Origin: Bacillota bacterium
GTDB taxonomy: Bacteria > Bacillota > Bacilli > Paenibacillales > NBRC-103111
Assembly: GCA_023393235.1 (NCBI GenBank)
Contig: JAEWMH010000020.1
Coordinates: 1-64,000, forward strand
Direction: 5' to 3'
Length of the DNA: 64,000 nucleotides
Shown here in pieces: positions 9,539 through 18,856 of the stretch. The translations under genes and the position numbers were made by a program. The notes below the pieces were generated by a model. The model saw nothing but the letters and a program-made list of their open reading frames with translations, was not told the DNA's origin and ran no database searches. Positions within the stretch are counted from its first letter, which is position 1. Each line of letters opens with the position of its first letter.

Positions 9539-11236
9539 TTGGATAAACGACACTCCAAGCGTCGCCGGTTATATTACGGAGCGGCTGTGGCCGCTGCAGT
9601 GTTCCTGCTGGCGGCGGGAACGGCATCCTGCGGAGGGATGGGCCGGGAGTCACGCAAAGCGGCGGCGGCAAAACCGAAGATTACCGTTACCGCCTATGAC
9701 CGGGCCAATGTTCCCTCCAGCGAAGGCTCCGTCTCCAACAACAAAATCACCCGCTGGATTAACGAAGCAGGCCCGGTGAATGTGCGTTTTATCCCCGTGA
9801 CCCGCAACCAATCCGAGCAAAAGCTGAATGCCTTATTTGCCGCGGGGGAAGCGCCGGACCTGATTTTGGAGTATGCCCCGCAAATCAAAAATACTCTCAT
9901 CGACCAAAAACTGCTTCGTCCCATCGACGATATGATTGAGCAATACAGCACCACGTACAAGGAAATTCTGAAGCGGCATCCCATCCTGCGGAAGAAGGGA
10001 ACCGGAAAGGACGGCAGGCTTTACCAGTTTGGCCGGATCAACGAAACCATTCCCATGCGGGGATTGTTTATCCGTACCGATTGGCTGGAGAAGCTGCATT
10101 TGGAGATTCCGCGGACGACGGAGGAGCTGTATCTGGCGGCCAAAGCCTTCACGGAGCTGGATCCGGACGCCAACGGCAAACGGGATACCTACGGGATTGC
10201 CCTGTCCGGCAACTCCGGGGCGATTCTCAATGAGTTGTTCGGAGTCACCTATCCGGACTATGTGAACCGCAACGGGGAACTGGTTCACGGCTGGGATAAC
10301 ATCGAAGCGGTAACCGCCTTTAAGAAGCGCATCTATGACGAGGGACTGGCAGACCGGGAATTTTGGAACGACAAAAACGGGTACAGGGCCAAACAGGATT
10401 TTTTGAATGGAAAAATCGGCATTTATCTGGACCAGTTCAATGTCCCGTTCGCCTTCTATACGGATTTCTATCTGCCTCTCAAAAAAAATGTGCCGGACGC
10501 CCAAATTGATGTGATTCCTTATCCGGTCACGCCGGTAGGGCAATTCAATCCCATCTTCGTCAACCCGATCCAGATGACCGCAGTCGTCAATGCCCAAACC
10601 CAGAATCCGGAGGCGGTGATGAAATATGTGGATTTTGCCTCATCGGAGGAATTTATGAAGACCATGTATTTCGGCTTCGAGGGAATCCACAGCCAAACCC
10701 AGCCCGGCGGCTGCCCCAAGGTAACGGATATGGACAAATTGCGCAAGGAGTTTAATTTCGGCGCCGGGGATTTCGGCATGCTGACCTCTCCGACCCTTTC
10801 GGGAGGCTGTTATTACAGCAAGGAGAAGCTGGACGACAAGGAGCCGCTGCAGCGGTATGTAAAACGGATGTTTGAGCGGAACTCGGACTATGTGAACTTC
10901 GATCTGGAGGTGGCCGGCCCCACCCATGCGGAGCAGCTGCCGCAGCCTCCCCCGGAGATCCAGGCCATTCTGGACCAAACCACCAGACATGCCAGTGTGG
11001 ACGGGGATATCTGGATGAAGGCGATTCTGACCCCGGATTATTCAACCCTTGAAGCCCGCCGGGAGGCGGAGGCAATGTGGGAGAAAGCGGGCGGGAGGCA
11101 TGTGGATGAGTGGTACCGCAGCTTTTATGCCAACAACAGGGGCGATTTGATTATGACGGAGGATATTTACCAGATATTCAGAGAACAGCGGGCCTTCCAG
11201 AAAAAGAGCCCTATGGACGCGGGCCAAACCAAGTGA
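9539..11236 (+). CDS. sugar-binding lipoprotein of an ABC transporter (extracellular binding protein family 1, LplA-like)
   Basis: About 565 residues. The basic N-terminus is followed by a hydrophobic stretch and a lipobox-like site ending in TASC, so the mature protein is probably lipid-anchored outside the membrane. The body resembles long family-1 binding proteins that go with YesM/YesN systems and capture oligosaccharides. TTG 9539 is preferred, because GGGAGGG lies 6 bases upstream, while the ATG at 9521 has no ribosome site. No permease genes follow; they may be elsewhere or before the window. Function as receptor is inferred from family. Confidence 0.85.
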   Translation: MDKRHSKRRRLYYGAAVAAAVFLLAAGTASCGGMGRESRKAAAAKPKITVTAYDRANVPSSEGSVSNNKITRWINEAGPVNVRFIPVTRNQSEQKLNALFAAGEAPDLILEYAPQIKNTLIDQKLLRPIDDMIEQYSTTYKEILKRHPILRKKGTGKDGRLYQFGRINETIPMRGLFIRTDWLEKLHLEIPRTTEELYLAAKAFTELDPDANGKRDTYGIALSGNSGAILNELFGVTYPDYVNRNGELVHGWDNIEAVTAFKKRIYDEGLADREFWNDKNGYRAKQDFLNGKIGIYLDQFNVPFAFYTDFYLPLKKNVPDAQIDVIPYPVTPVGQFNPIFVNPIQMTAVVNAQTQNPEAVMKYVDFASSEEFMKTMYFGFEGIHSQTQPGGCPKVTDMDKLRKEFNFGAGDFGMLTSPTLSGGCYYSKEKLDDKEPLQRYVKRMFERNSDYVNFDLEVAGPTHAEQLPQPPPEIQAILDQTTRHASVDGDIWMKAILTPDYSTLEARREAEAMWEKAGGRHVDEWYRSFYANNRGDLIMTEDIYQIFREQRAFQKKSPMDAGQTK

Positions 11237-11259
11237 TACCTGGTTTGGCTTGTTTTTTT
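11224..11259 (+). terminator. Rho-independent terminator of the binding-protein gene
   Basis: CCAAACCA pairs with TGGTTTGG (11241-11248) and is followed by a run of T. The left arm overlaps the last codons and stop of the binding-protein gene. Confidence 0.75.
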
Positions 11260-11353
11260 GGGGGGATTAGCGGCGGTCTGCCGGTTTCTGCCCGGGGCTT
11301 TGTCCACGCCTTGCAGCCGTGTCTGGATTTGCAGTCAGGATTGACAGTAGGCA

Positions 11354-11382
11354 TTGACAGCTGCTGAGGCCGCTTTTATAAT
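11354..11382 (+). promoter_or_regulatory. consensus sigma-A promoter of the TetR gene
   Basis: TTGACA (11354-11359) and TATAAT (11377-11382) are both perfect consensus hexamers with a 17-base spacer. This is one of the strongest promoters in the window and is directly followed by a perfect operator-like palindrome. Confidence 0.85.
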
Positions 11383-11401
11383 TGACTTAAAATTAAGTCA
11401 A
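11382..11401. promoter_or_regulatory. 20-bp palindromic operator, probably for the adjacent TetR repressor
   Basis: TTGACTTAA and TTAAGTCAA form perfect 9-base arms around AA. The site begins on the last base of the -10 hexamer and covers the expected transcription start, so bound repressor would block initiation. It lies 25 bases before the TetR gene, consistent with autorepression. Confidence 0.75.
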
Positions 11402-11426
11402 AAAAAGAACCGGAAGGGAGCGGCCT

Positions 11427-12164
11427 ATGTCACCGCGGAAAAAAGAGCAGAATGAGCAGGTGCGCCAGGCACGGAAGCAGGAAATTCTCGATGCTGCCTT
11501 AAGCGTATATGTGCGTTTGGGGTATAACGGCACGGATATGGATCTTGTGGCTGCGGAGGCCGGGTTGGCCAAGGGGCTGATGTATTATTACTTCAAAACG
11601 AAACGGGAGCTGTTCCGGGCCATGTTCGAGGAGGTCATGGAGAAGGCTATGGCGTTCCATCACCGGTTCGCTGCGGAATGCGCGGGACTTGGTCCGGTGG
11701 ATTGGCTGGCTGCGTATACCTGGCGGATGTTCGGGCTGGCGGGACGTGATCCCCGGGTGATCCAGTTTTCCATGCGGCTGCCCTTTGACGCCCACGCGGT
11801 ATTCGGCCCGGACCAGTGGCAGGAGGGGATGAAACGCTCCGCGGTTCATCTGGAGGCGATTGCCGCTGCAATCGGGGAAGGGGTGGAGCAGGGGGAGATC
11901 CGCCGGGTGGACCCGGTGTTTGCCGCCAACTGCTTCTGGACGGTCTATGTGGCCAATCTGTTCCAGTTTACCCGGATGATTGGTGCGGAAGATGTGGTTC
12001 ACCAATCTTCCTCCCAACGTGAGGACAGCGGCATGGCGGAAGCGGCCAGAGAGGTGGCGGCATTTTGCTTCGGTGGGCTGGGAGTGCCGGAGGAGCGGTG
12101 GAGACCGGCCTTAAGCCGGGCGATGGAGTCAATGGGAGCCGAAGGGGGCGTGGCTGAGGAATGA
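11427..12164 (+). CDS. TetR/AcrR family transcriptional repressor
   Basis: A 245-residue protein. The N-terminal helix-turn-helix (about residues 15-65) has ARKQEILDAALSVYVRLGY and KGLMYYYFKTKRELF, typical of TetR. The C-terminal two thirds would form the ligand pocket and dimer interface; the ligand is unknown. The gene has a consensus promoter with a palindromic operator over the start site. Its stop codon overlaps the following hydrolase start (ATGA), so both are probably one repressor-controlled operon induced by a small molecule that the hydrolase may act on (inference). Confidence 0.9.
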   Translation: MSPRKKEQNEQVRQARKQEILDAALSVYVRLGYNGTDMDLVAAEAGLAKGLMYYYFKTKRELFRAMFEEVMEKAMAFHHRFAAECAGLGPVDWLAAYTWRMFGLAGRDPRVIQFSMRLPFDAHAVFGPDQWQEGMKRSAVHLEAIAAAIGEGVEQGEIRRVDPVFAANCFWTVYVANLFQFTRMIGAEDVVHQSSSQREDSGMAEAAREVAAFCFGGLGVPEERWRPALSRAMESMGAEGGVAEE

Positions 12165-13069
12165 AGATATTTAAATCGGAAGCGGGACGGCAGCAGGTAT
12201 GGGAATCCTACGACAGGCTGGTGAAGCAATGGGGTGTGGAGGTGGAGGAAGAAGACCTGGAGACCTCCTTCGGAACGACCCATATTATCCGGGCGGGCAG
12301 CCGTGACCTGCCGCCATTGCTTTTGTTTCACGGTGTCGGAGATAACTCGGCCCTGATGTGGGTGTACAATGCCCGGGAGCTGGCGGAGCACTTCCACCTC
12401 ATTGCCGTGGACACCATCGGTGGGCCGGGCAAAAGCCTTCCCAATGAACGCTACAAGCGGCAGGGAATGGACCATACGCTCTGGTTCGGGGAGCTGCTGG
12501 ACGGTCTGGGTGTGGGGCAGGCTTATGCGGCCGGCGTTTCCATGGGCTGCCTCTTGGTTCAGATCCTCATGGTTGCGTGGCCCGGGAGGATCAAGGGGAT
12601 TGTCGGTATGGCGGGTCTTCCTTCGCTGCAGAGTGTGAAGAGCCATCCTCTCCGCTCCATGACGGTTTTTTTGCCGGAGGCTTTGTTTCCCACGGAGAAA
12701 AATACCAGGAGGCTGCTGTTGAAGCTGTCCGGCACCAACGCTTCTGTATTTACAGAAAATGAGCTGATCATGCGCCACTACGGCCAGCTTCTCCGCCACT
12801 TCAACAAGATGGCTATGACCAAACATCCGCAGAAGCGGTTCACGGCGGAGGAGGGCGCCCTTTTCACCGATAGGGCTCTGTTCCTGGTGGGGGATAAGGA
12901 CAAGATCGCATATTTTCCGGGCTGCGGGCAGGTTTTGGAGGCTCTCGGGATTCCTCACGAAATTTTGCCGGACACGGGGCATGGGATTAATCATGAGCAG
13001 GCGGAAAAGGTCAATCAGAGCATGATTAAAAATTTGCGACATTTTGGAGCAAAAATTGTTTCGAGATGA
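12161..13069 (+). CDS. alpha/beta-fold hydrolase
   Basis: A 302-residue cytosolic protein. It has an oxyanion HGVGDNS segment, the nucleophile elbow GVSMG with Ser127, an acidic residue after LVGDKD and His274 in DTGHGIN, so a complete catalytic triad is likely. It is translationally coupled to the upstream TetR gene by a 4-base overlap. Substrate is not evident; related enzymes are esterases, haloperoxidase-like enzymes or C-C hydrolases. Placement behind a TetR repressor suggests a role in detoxifying or processing the inducer (inference). Confidence 0.8.
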   Translation: MKIFKSEAGRQQVWESYDRLVKQWGVEVEEEDLETSFGTTHIIRAGSRDLPPLLLFHGVGDNSALMWVYNARELAEHFHLIAVDTIGGPGKSLPNERYKRQGMDHTLWFGELLDGLGVGQAYAAGVSMGCLLVQILMVAWPGRIKGIVGMAGLPSLQSVKSHPLRSMTVFLPEALFPTEKNTRRLLLKLSGTNASVFTENELIMRHYGQLLRHFNKMAMTKHPQKRFTAEEGALFTDRALFLVGDKDKIAYFPGCGQVLEALGIPHEILPDTGHGINHEQAEKVNQSMIKNLRHFGAKIVSR

Positions 13070-13319
13070 TACATATTGTGTTAGAATTAAATAGACACCT
13101 ATGCTGCGGTACCCGCTGCACCGAAGACGGATGAAATGGCGGAGAAGGCCCTCAAACCGGCTCTTCCGGTTTCGAGGCTTCCATAACACATCCTAGGACC
13201 ATGTTATTTCAGGGTAGCAGCTTCTTCTTCTTTGGCATATGGAATATTTCTGTTCCTAGTGCCTTTTTTTGTACATAAATGCATATTGTTGTTACTATTA
13301 GAAAGGAGTGAATACTAGC
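13070..13319. other. 250-bp intergenic leader of the first surface protein
   Basis: There is no gene here. An imperfect hairpin lies at 13150-13177 (CCTCAAACCGG against CCGGTTTCGAGG) with no T-run, so it is unlikely to be a terminator. I find no convincing sigma-A promoter at a usable distance from the start codon. The stretch may be a structured 5' leader. Confidence 0.4.
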
Positions 13320-16300
13320 TTGAGACAGAAACGAAAATCAGAACGAATCAGCCGGGTTTCTTTAACTATGATTTGCATGATGCTGCTCCAGATGCTGCTG
13401 CAGCCCTTCTCCGGCTTCAGCTTTGCGGAGGCGGCGGAGCCCATTGAGGGCTTCAGTATGTTCAAAACGGCGGATAAAACGGAGGTCCAGGTGGGCGAGG
13501 AGTTTTATTACACCATCTCCTTCCAGGCCGACAGCCCCACTGCCGTAGGCAAGGATATCAAGATTGAGGATGTTTTGCCGCCCGAGCTCCAGCTGATTAC
13601 ACCGCCCCCCGGCTGGACCACCAACGGGCAGACGCTGACGACCTACGTAGGCCCCAGCTATTCCTTCCGGCTGGAATCCGGCTCCAGTGCCGTCCACCAG
13701 TTTAAGGTGAAGGTACGCCCTACAGGCAAGGCCTCCCCGGTAACGGCAGTCAACACGGTGGTGGCCACGGATTTAAGCGAGCCGGGGCATCGTACGGAGG
13801 CCAGCGCATCCGTTGTCATCAAGGCGGATCCCAACCCTTCCACCCCAACACCCACCCCGTCTCCTACTCCTGTGGAGGCAACCTACAGCCGGTGGGAAAC
13901 CTTCAAAACCCAGTTTACAGGCTATGATCCATCTGTTCCGATTATCGGCGGACCCGTTACATATAAGGTAGGCATTAAAGGCACGGCAGGCACCAGCGGC
14001 ACCGGCACCTTGAAGGATATCCAGCTGGTGGACCAGTTGCCCTGGACCTTGCCCCCGGATGTGAAGGTCAGCTTTCCCAATGCGGCTCCCGGAGGCAGCA
14101 CCCGTGTGTACGATGAAACAGCTAACACGGTGACCTGGAGTGTGTACAGCTTAAACGCAGGCCAGACCTTCGAGGATACGATTCAGGTCAACTTCCCGGA
14201 TTATTACGGCTATGCGGTGTATTCCCCTGTCGATCAGGTTAACACCGTCACCCTGGCCACCTACAGCGTTACCGGAAACGGTACCGTTGGCGGCACCACC
14301 AGCTCGGTTACGGCCAAATTCGGCCCCCCCGTAGCGGCGGCTCCTTCCTTGTCCAAGTCCGTGCAATACGATTTCCGTTATCCCGGCCAATGGCAAACCT
14401 ACACCATCAGCGGCATTGCCAATGTAGTGCAGAACGCCAACAGCGCCTTGACTGATGTGGTGCTGGTGGACCGTGTACCTGCGGAAATGGATCTCACCTC
14501 CGTTACAGTGCCTGCGGGCTTGAGCACCCTTGAATTCGAAACCAGTGCGGCACCTGAGGTATGGAAGCCTGCGACAGGCGTTAATCCCAACGGTGCGGCG
14601 AGAACCATCTCCATTGGCCCCGGTGTGGGCAGCCCCATCCGCTTGACGGGAGATGAATATCTCACCGGCCTGAAGTGGACCTTCGCCAAGCTGGAGGCCG
14701 GAAAAACCATCGCTCCCATCACGCTGGAGGGTAAGGTTCGGGAACGTAATCCCAAAACCTCGGCTCCCATCGTCCACGGTACAACAGTTATTAACCATGC
14801 TTTGCTCGATTATAAGCTGCTGGATCCGGTGAACCCCGGCAAGGTGCTGCAGGGAGAACAGAAAACCGCCAGCGCCAGCTTCAAGATCAACGAGCCTAAA
14901 CCCTGGCTGACGGTTGACAAAACCTTTGCCACCAATATGACTTACGGCCCTCTGAATCACGTGCCCTTTACCATCAAGGTGGGCAATGATCTGAAGGCTA
15001 CCGGCCCTTATCATAATCCGGTTATCTACGATGTGCTGCCTGCAGAGTTCGAGTATTACACGGATCCGCTGATTGCCGATCCGGCAGCTGCCCTGGCCCA
15101 GTCCTACAAGCTGATAGGCGCCCCGGCAGGACTGGCGAAGCCCAAGCTGGAGATTCTTCCTCCTGCTCCTGCGTCCTCCGATTATGCGGGCAGAACCCTT
15201 GTGAAGTGGTACTGGGATGAACCGGTAAAGCTGAATCCGGGCGAAAGCGTCCAGCTGACCTATACCGCCAAGGTCAAAGCGGGCACCGAGCAGAACAGCA
15301 CGGGTTATGCCAACGATGTGTTCATTACCACGGCTCAGCCGGCTGTGTTCTGGTATGACGGCGATCCTGACTTGGACGGTCCGGTGCAGGGCGGGCCGAA
15401 TGACCGGGAGCGTTGGGAGCAGGTGCACGGAGCCATTGCCAATCCCAATCTGCCCTCCGGCAGCAATTACGGATTTTATGTGCATGACCAGGCACGGGTT
15501 CCGATTGTAAAAGTGGCGCTGGTGCAGTCCACCAAGTGGAACCGCGGGGACCTGGACCCGGTGTTTGTAGCCAGCGACAATCCTTCCTATGTGGGGGCCC
15601 CAGCTGTTCCGGTGCTTCCCGTGGATACGCCGGTTACGCCGCCCTATACGGAGTTCCCGCGCTACAGCGTGAGCTTCGAGGGAGGCACAGCGGACTACAA
15701 GGTGGTGATCCGCAACAGCGGCAATACCCGTCTGGGTAAAGTCGATGTGCTGGATATTCTTCCCTATGTAGGAGACGCGGCGCTTCGGGTATCGGGTACG
15801 GGACTTAGCCCCCGGGGCTCCCAATGGCGGCCCAATCTGGCGGAGGTTCCACCCTCCGGCTTGAAAACCTTTACCTCATCGGCGGCTTCCGGAAGCAAAA
15901 CGGTTCAGTTCCAGCTGAACACTTTCTACAGCAAATCCACGGACCAGGATAAGGTGGTCAATTTCACCAACGCTACCGGCGGCAAAACCGGCTGGGTTCC
16001 TCAAGCGGATTTTACCCGCAGCGATCTGTCGGATATCCGGTCCCTGTATTTTGAGATCAGCAACATTACCGGCAGCGACGGCGGTCCGGGTCTGAAAGCC
16101 GGAGATTACATTGTGCTGGATTGGAAGATGGATGCCCCGGTCGGTGCGCCCAAGGGCAAAATCGCCTGGAACTCCTTCGCTATCCAAGCCCAGGAAATCA
16201 ATAACGGCCTGAAGATGCTTCCCACGGCTCCCAACAAGGTCGGCTTTATTATCGACCCCACGGATGCGCATCTGCCTCTGGGCGAAATCGGCGATTTTGT

Positions 16301-18020
16301 CTGGTTTGACAGCGACCGCAACGGACTGCAAAACGAACGGTTTGACGGCGATCCGCAGAAATCCGGGATCAACGGCATAACGGTGAATTTGTACCGGGAT
16401 GGCGACGAAATGCCCTTCAAATCCAGCAAAACAGGCTATGACAGCAGCGGCAATCCGGGCTATTACCTGTTCCAGGGACTGGATTCGGGGAAATACCGGG
16501 TGGAATTCCTGGTTCCCAATGAATATGCATTGACAAAGGCCAACGCGGAAGGGCTTGATCCGTCTCATACTAATGGCAATGATTCCAATCTGACAACGAA
16601 GCGGGCCTCATCGGGAGGATTAACCTCTTACCGGACGGATTGGATTACTCTGGGTGAGGCGGAGAAAAACCGGACCATTGATTTGGGTCTGGTGGAATCA
16701 GACCAGACGGGTTATCCGCGTGCGGAGCTCACGAAGGAAATAACCGGCGTGGAGCAGGGCAGTGCGGCGGATGTGCCCGCAGGGAAGACATACGCAACGG
16801 AAGGCAATGTGGTGAAATATGCCATTACCTTCACCAATACTTCATCCGTGGTGCTGCATAACATCAAGCTGGCCGACCGGCTGGACCGGGGGCAAAGCGG
16901 CTTCGCCTTTACCAAGCTGGTCTATGACGGCCAGGAAGCCGCTTTGAACGGCAATGGCCATACCCATCCCGAGTTTATCAGCGCAATCAGCAATGATGGG
17001 ACTGTGGCAGAGCCTTATGTGACGGTGCGAAGCCTCGACCCGGGCAAGAGCATCCGGTTGGAGGGGCAATATACGGTTGCCGCGGCGGATGCGGACGGCA
17101 CGGCCCTGGATAATGAGGCCACCGTCTACTATAATGAGGCAGCGGAGCCGCTGAAGGCTGCAGCAGAGCTTCCCATCGCCGCTATCCGCGTGGAAAAAAC
17201 CGGAGATGCAGCGGTAGTCACACAGGCGGGAAGTGCGGTCAAGTACACGGTTACCGTAACCAATACCGGTTCCATTACGCTTCATCAAGTGAAGCTGACG
17301 GATACCAAGGTGGCGAACCTTCCGGTTATTCCGAAGCTGGAGCCGGGGGAAGTGTATACACTGGATTACAGCTATATCGTATCCAGTGCGGACATGGCGG
17401 GCAGCCAGCTGGTGAATACGGTGACCGCCAAGCCGGAGGAAACAGTGCGGGGCAGCGATATCCACACCATTCCGGTGAAGGGACCCGGCGGATCAACGCC
17501 GACACCTACACCAACTGCGACAGTAACGCCGACACCGACACCAACGCCGACACCGACAGTGACGCCTACGCCGACTCCAACGTCGGAGCCGACAAGTGAA
17601 CCGACTAGCGAGCCTACGTCGGAGCCCACAACGGAGCCTACATCGGGCACCGGCGGAACACCTACGCCGACACCTACTCCGTCAGCTTCGCCTGGTACCG
17701 AAACGGGCATTGATGAAGAAACACCGCCCTTGGGCGGACCGACGCCGACACCTGGAGTAACTTCCAGCCCGGCTTCGACGCCGACTCCGGCAACAAGCGG
17801 CTCACCCGCTCCTACTCCCAGCTCCAGTCCGGGTTCGGGCGGGGGAGATGAGGTGATCCTGGGAGACGACGAGTCTCCGCTGGGCCCGCCTGGAACAGGC
17901 GGCAATACGGCTGGCAGTCTGCCGGTTACCGGTGAAGACAGCAGACTGGTCTGGGAGCTCACCGGCTTCGGACTGCTTTGCCTGGGTCTGCTGGTGCACA
18001 GACGGCGCCGCAAGCTGTAA
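13320..18020 (+). CDS. very large LPxTG surface protein with DUF11-like repeats and an SdrD-B domain
   Basis: About 1566 residues. A basic N-terminus and hydrophobic signal peptide end near AEAAEP. Several tandem DUF11-like beta-sandwich modules follow, recognisable by repeating DVLP/DRVP-type ends. An SdrD-B-like module (about residues 985-1126) starts IGDFVWFDSDRNGLQ, two more DUF11-like modules follow, then a Thr-Pro/Glu-Pro-rich wall-spanning stalk. LPVTG at 1534-1538 precedes a hydrophobic helix and a basic tail: a complete sortase signal. The TTG start at 13320 has GAAAGGAG 11 bases upstream. The neighbouring sortase gene is its likely anchor. The role is probably adhesion or cell-surface structure; the ligand is unknown. 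Confidence 0.85.
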   Translation: MRQKRKSERISRVSLTMICMMLLQMLLQPFSGFSFAEAAEPIEGFSMFKTADKTEVQVGEEFYYTISFQADSPTAVGKDIKIEDVLPPELQLITPPPGWTTNGQTLTTYVGPSYSFRLESGSSAVHQFKVKVRPTGKASPVTAVNTVVATDLSEPGHRTEASASVVIKADPNPSTPTPTPSPTPVEATYSRWETFKTQFTGYDPSVPIIGGPVTYKVGIKGTAGTSGTGTLKDIQLVDQLPWTLPPDVKVSFPNAAPGGSTRVYDETANTVTWSVYSLNAGQTFEDTIQVNFPDYYGYAVYSPVDQVNTVTLATYSVTGNGTVGGTTSSVTAKFGPPVAAAPSLSKSVQYDFRYPGQWQTYTISGIANVVQNANSALTDVVLVDRVPAEMDLTSVTVPAGLSTLEFETSAAPEVWKPATGVNPNGAARTISIGPGVGSPIRLTGDEYLTGLKWTFAKLEAGKTIAPITLEGKVRERNPKTSAPIVHGTTVINHALLDYKLLDPVNPGKVLQGEQKTASASFKINEPKPWLTVDKTFATNMTYGPLNHVPFTIKVGNDLKATGPYHNPVIYDVLPAEFEYYTDPLIADPAAALAQSYKLIGAPAGLAKPKLEILPPAPASSDYAGRTLVKWYWDEPVKLNPGESVQLTYTAKVKAGTEQNSTGYANDVFITTAQPAVFWYDGDPDLDGPVQGGPNDRERWEQVHGAIANPNLPSGSNYGFYVHDQARVPIVKVALVQSTKWNRGDLDPVFVASDNPSYVGAPAVPVLPVDTPVTPPYTEFPRYSVSFEGGTADYKVVIRNSGNTRLGKVDVLDILPYVGDAALRVSGTGLSPRGSQWRPNLAEVPPSGLKTFTSSAASGSKTVQFQLNTFYSKSTDQDKVVNFTNATGGKTGWVPQADFTRSDLSDIRSLYFEISNITGSDGGPGLKAGDYIVLDWKMDAPVGAPKGKIAWNSFAIQAQEINNGLKMLPTAPNKVGFIIDPTDAHLPLGEIGDFVWFDSDRNGLQNERFDGDPQKSGINGITVNLYRDGDEMPFKSSKTGYDSSGNPGYYLFQGLDSGKYRVEFLVPNEYALTKANAEGLDPSHTNGNDSNLTTKRASSGGLTSYRTDWITLGEAEKNRTIDLGLVESDQTGYPRAELTKEITGVEQGSAADVPAGKTYATEGNVVKYAITFTNTSSVVLHNIKLADRLDRGQSGFAFTKLVYDGQEAALNGNGHTHPEFISAISNDGTVAEPYVTVRSLDPGKSIRLEGQYTVAAADADGTALDNEATVYYNEAAEPLKAAAELPIAAIRVEKTGDAAVVTQAGSAVKYTVTVTNTGSITLHQVKLTDTKVANLPVIPKLEPGEVYTLDYSYIVSSADMAGSQLVNTVTAKPEETVRGSDIHTIPVKGPGGSTPTPTPTATVTPTPTPTPTPTVTPTPTPTSEPTSEPTSEPTSEPTTEPTSGTGGTPTPTPTPSASPGTETGIDEETPPLGGPTPTPGVTSSPASTPTPATSGSPAPTPSSSPGSGGGDEVILGDDESPLGPPGTGGNTAGSLPVTGEDSRLVWELTGFGLLCLGLLVHRRRRKL

Positions 18021-18122
18021 GCAGTAGAAGTAAGCAGTAAGAAGGCTGCTGCAAGAAGTGAGCTGGAAGAAGTAAGCAGCATGTGTATGAAGCAGCAGAT
18101 GCTAGCCGCTAGAAGGCTGTGG

Positions 18123-18151
18123 AACCGCCGGGAAAACTCCCGGCGGTTTTT
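18123..18151 (+). terminator. strong terminator after the first surface protein
   Basis: AACCGCCGGGA pairs perfectly with TCCCGGCGGTT (11 base pairs, 4-base loop) and is followed by T. It lies about 100 bases after the stop codon. Confidence 0.85.
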
Positions 18152-18267
18152 GCTTTGGCCGCCGTGGCTACGGATAACCGTTCACCGACAGGTCTCTGGC
18201 GCGCCGCCAGCGCGAAGCAGTTTCTGCGCGGTGGAGAGGGCTACGGCGGGACGACATCTCCAAGCAC

Positions 18268-18303
18268 AAAGGAGTCTCTTTGCAGCAGCAAAGCGACTTT
18301 TTT
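18268..18303 (+). ncRNA. orphan terminator-like hairpin, possible end of a small RNA
   Basis: AGTCTCTTTGC (18273-18283) pairs with GCAAAGCGACT (18288-18298) with one mismatch and is followed by six T. It lies well past the terminator of the upstream gene and no CDS ends here, so it could end an independent short transcript. No promoter is obvious. Confidence 0.3.
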
Positions 18304-18341
18304 ATGTTTTGCCGTCTGTGGCAGTGCCGCTGCTCCTTGGC

Positions 18342-18524
18342 TAACGGACACAAGAGACGCTATTTGGCCCAAAACACGCCATTCCAAAATCTAACGGACC
18401 CCAGAACCTTTATTTGAACGAAACAGGGACGAGGAGACATCAAAATCAAGGAATAAGTGCCGCTGGGTCCGTTAGAAATTCAAATCGTGCCCAACTAGGC
18501 AAATAAGAGCGCTGGTGTCCGTTA
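18342..18524. repeat. four-box 183-bp palindromic element, copy 1 (GGAC subfamily)
   Basis: There are four 23-nt boxes, at 18342-18364 and 18392-18414 (forward), 18452-18474 and 18502-18524 (inverted). Boxes begin TAACGGAC and end near TATT. Boxes 1 and 4 share GGACAC and boxes 2 and 3 share GGACCC, as expected if the element folds or is recognised as a whole palindrome. The spacing 27-37-27 is the same as in the other copies. Confidence 0.85.
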
Positions 18525-18614
18525 GCAGCAATAAGCAAGGATCGGGTGGAAGAGGGCGTTGCAGAGACTGGTTAGTTGAGTATGTGGAGCCCCGCTTGTG
18601 CCTTGTTGCCGTCG

Positions 18615-18797
18615 TTACGGAACTGAGCGACTCTTAGCCGCACAAAAACCCGGTTTTGAATTTCTAGCGGAACTGAGAAGCTCTTAGCTGCCCACCATCC
18701 CCCGTTAATGTGTCTGCCAGCCCTCTAAGGTACTCTGAGTTCCGTTCTTCGCGGAATCAGCTGGTTTTTCAGCTCTAAGGTGCTTTGAGTTCCGTTA
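18615..18797. repeat. four-box 183-bp palindromic element, copy 2 (GGAAC subfamily)
   Basis: Boxes lie at 18615-18637, 18665-18687 (forward), 18725-18747 and 18775-18797 (inverted). Boxes read TTACGGAAC or TAGCGGAAC at the start and end CTTAG. The spacing is 27-37-27. It follows copy 1 after 90 bases in the same intergenic region. Confidence 0.85.
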
Positions 18798-18856
18798 GCC
18801 CCACGCTGCATCCCAGCACTCCGCCAAAGCACCGCCGCACCCCACGTCCCTAGTAC

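Noticed and set aside
13269..13298. TTGTAC-18-TACTAT as promoter of the first surface protein
   Set aside because: Transcription would start at or after the ribosome site, leaving no usable leader.
14151..15824. 557-residue minus-strand ORF
   Set aside because: Antisense to the first surface protein; composition follows the sense strand.
18081..18344. 87-residue ORF after the first surface protein
   Set aside because: It runs through a strong terminator and has no ribosome site or known motif.
18615..18797. Evenly spaced 23-nt repeats look like a CRISPR array
   Set aside because: Only four units, two of them inverted, no cas genes, and the same four-unit layout recurs elsewhere.
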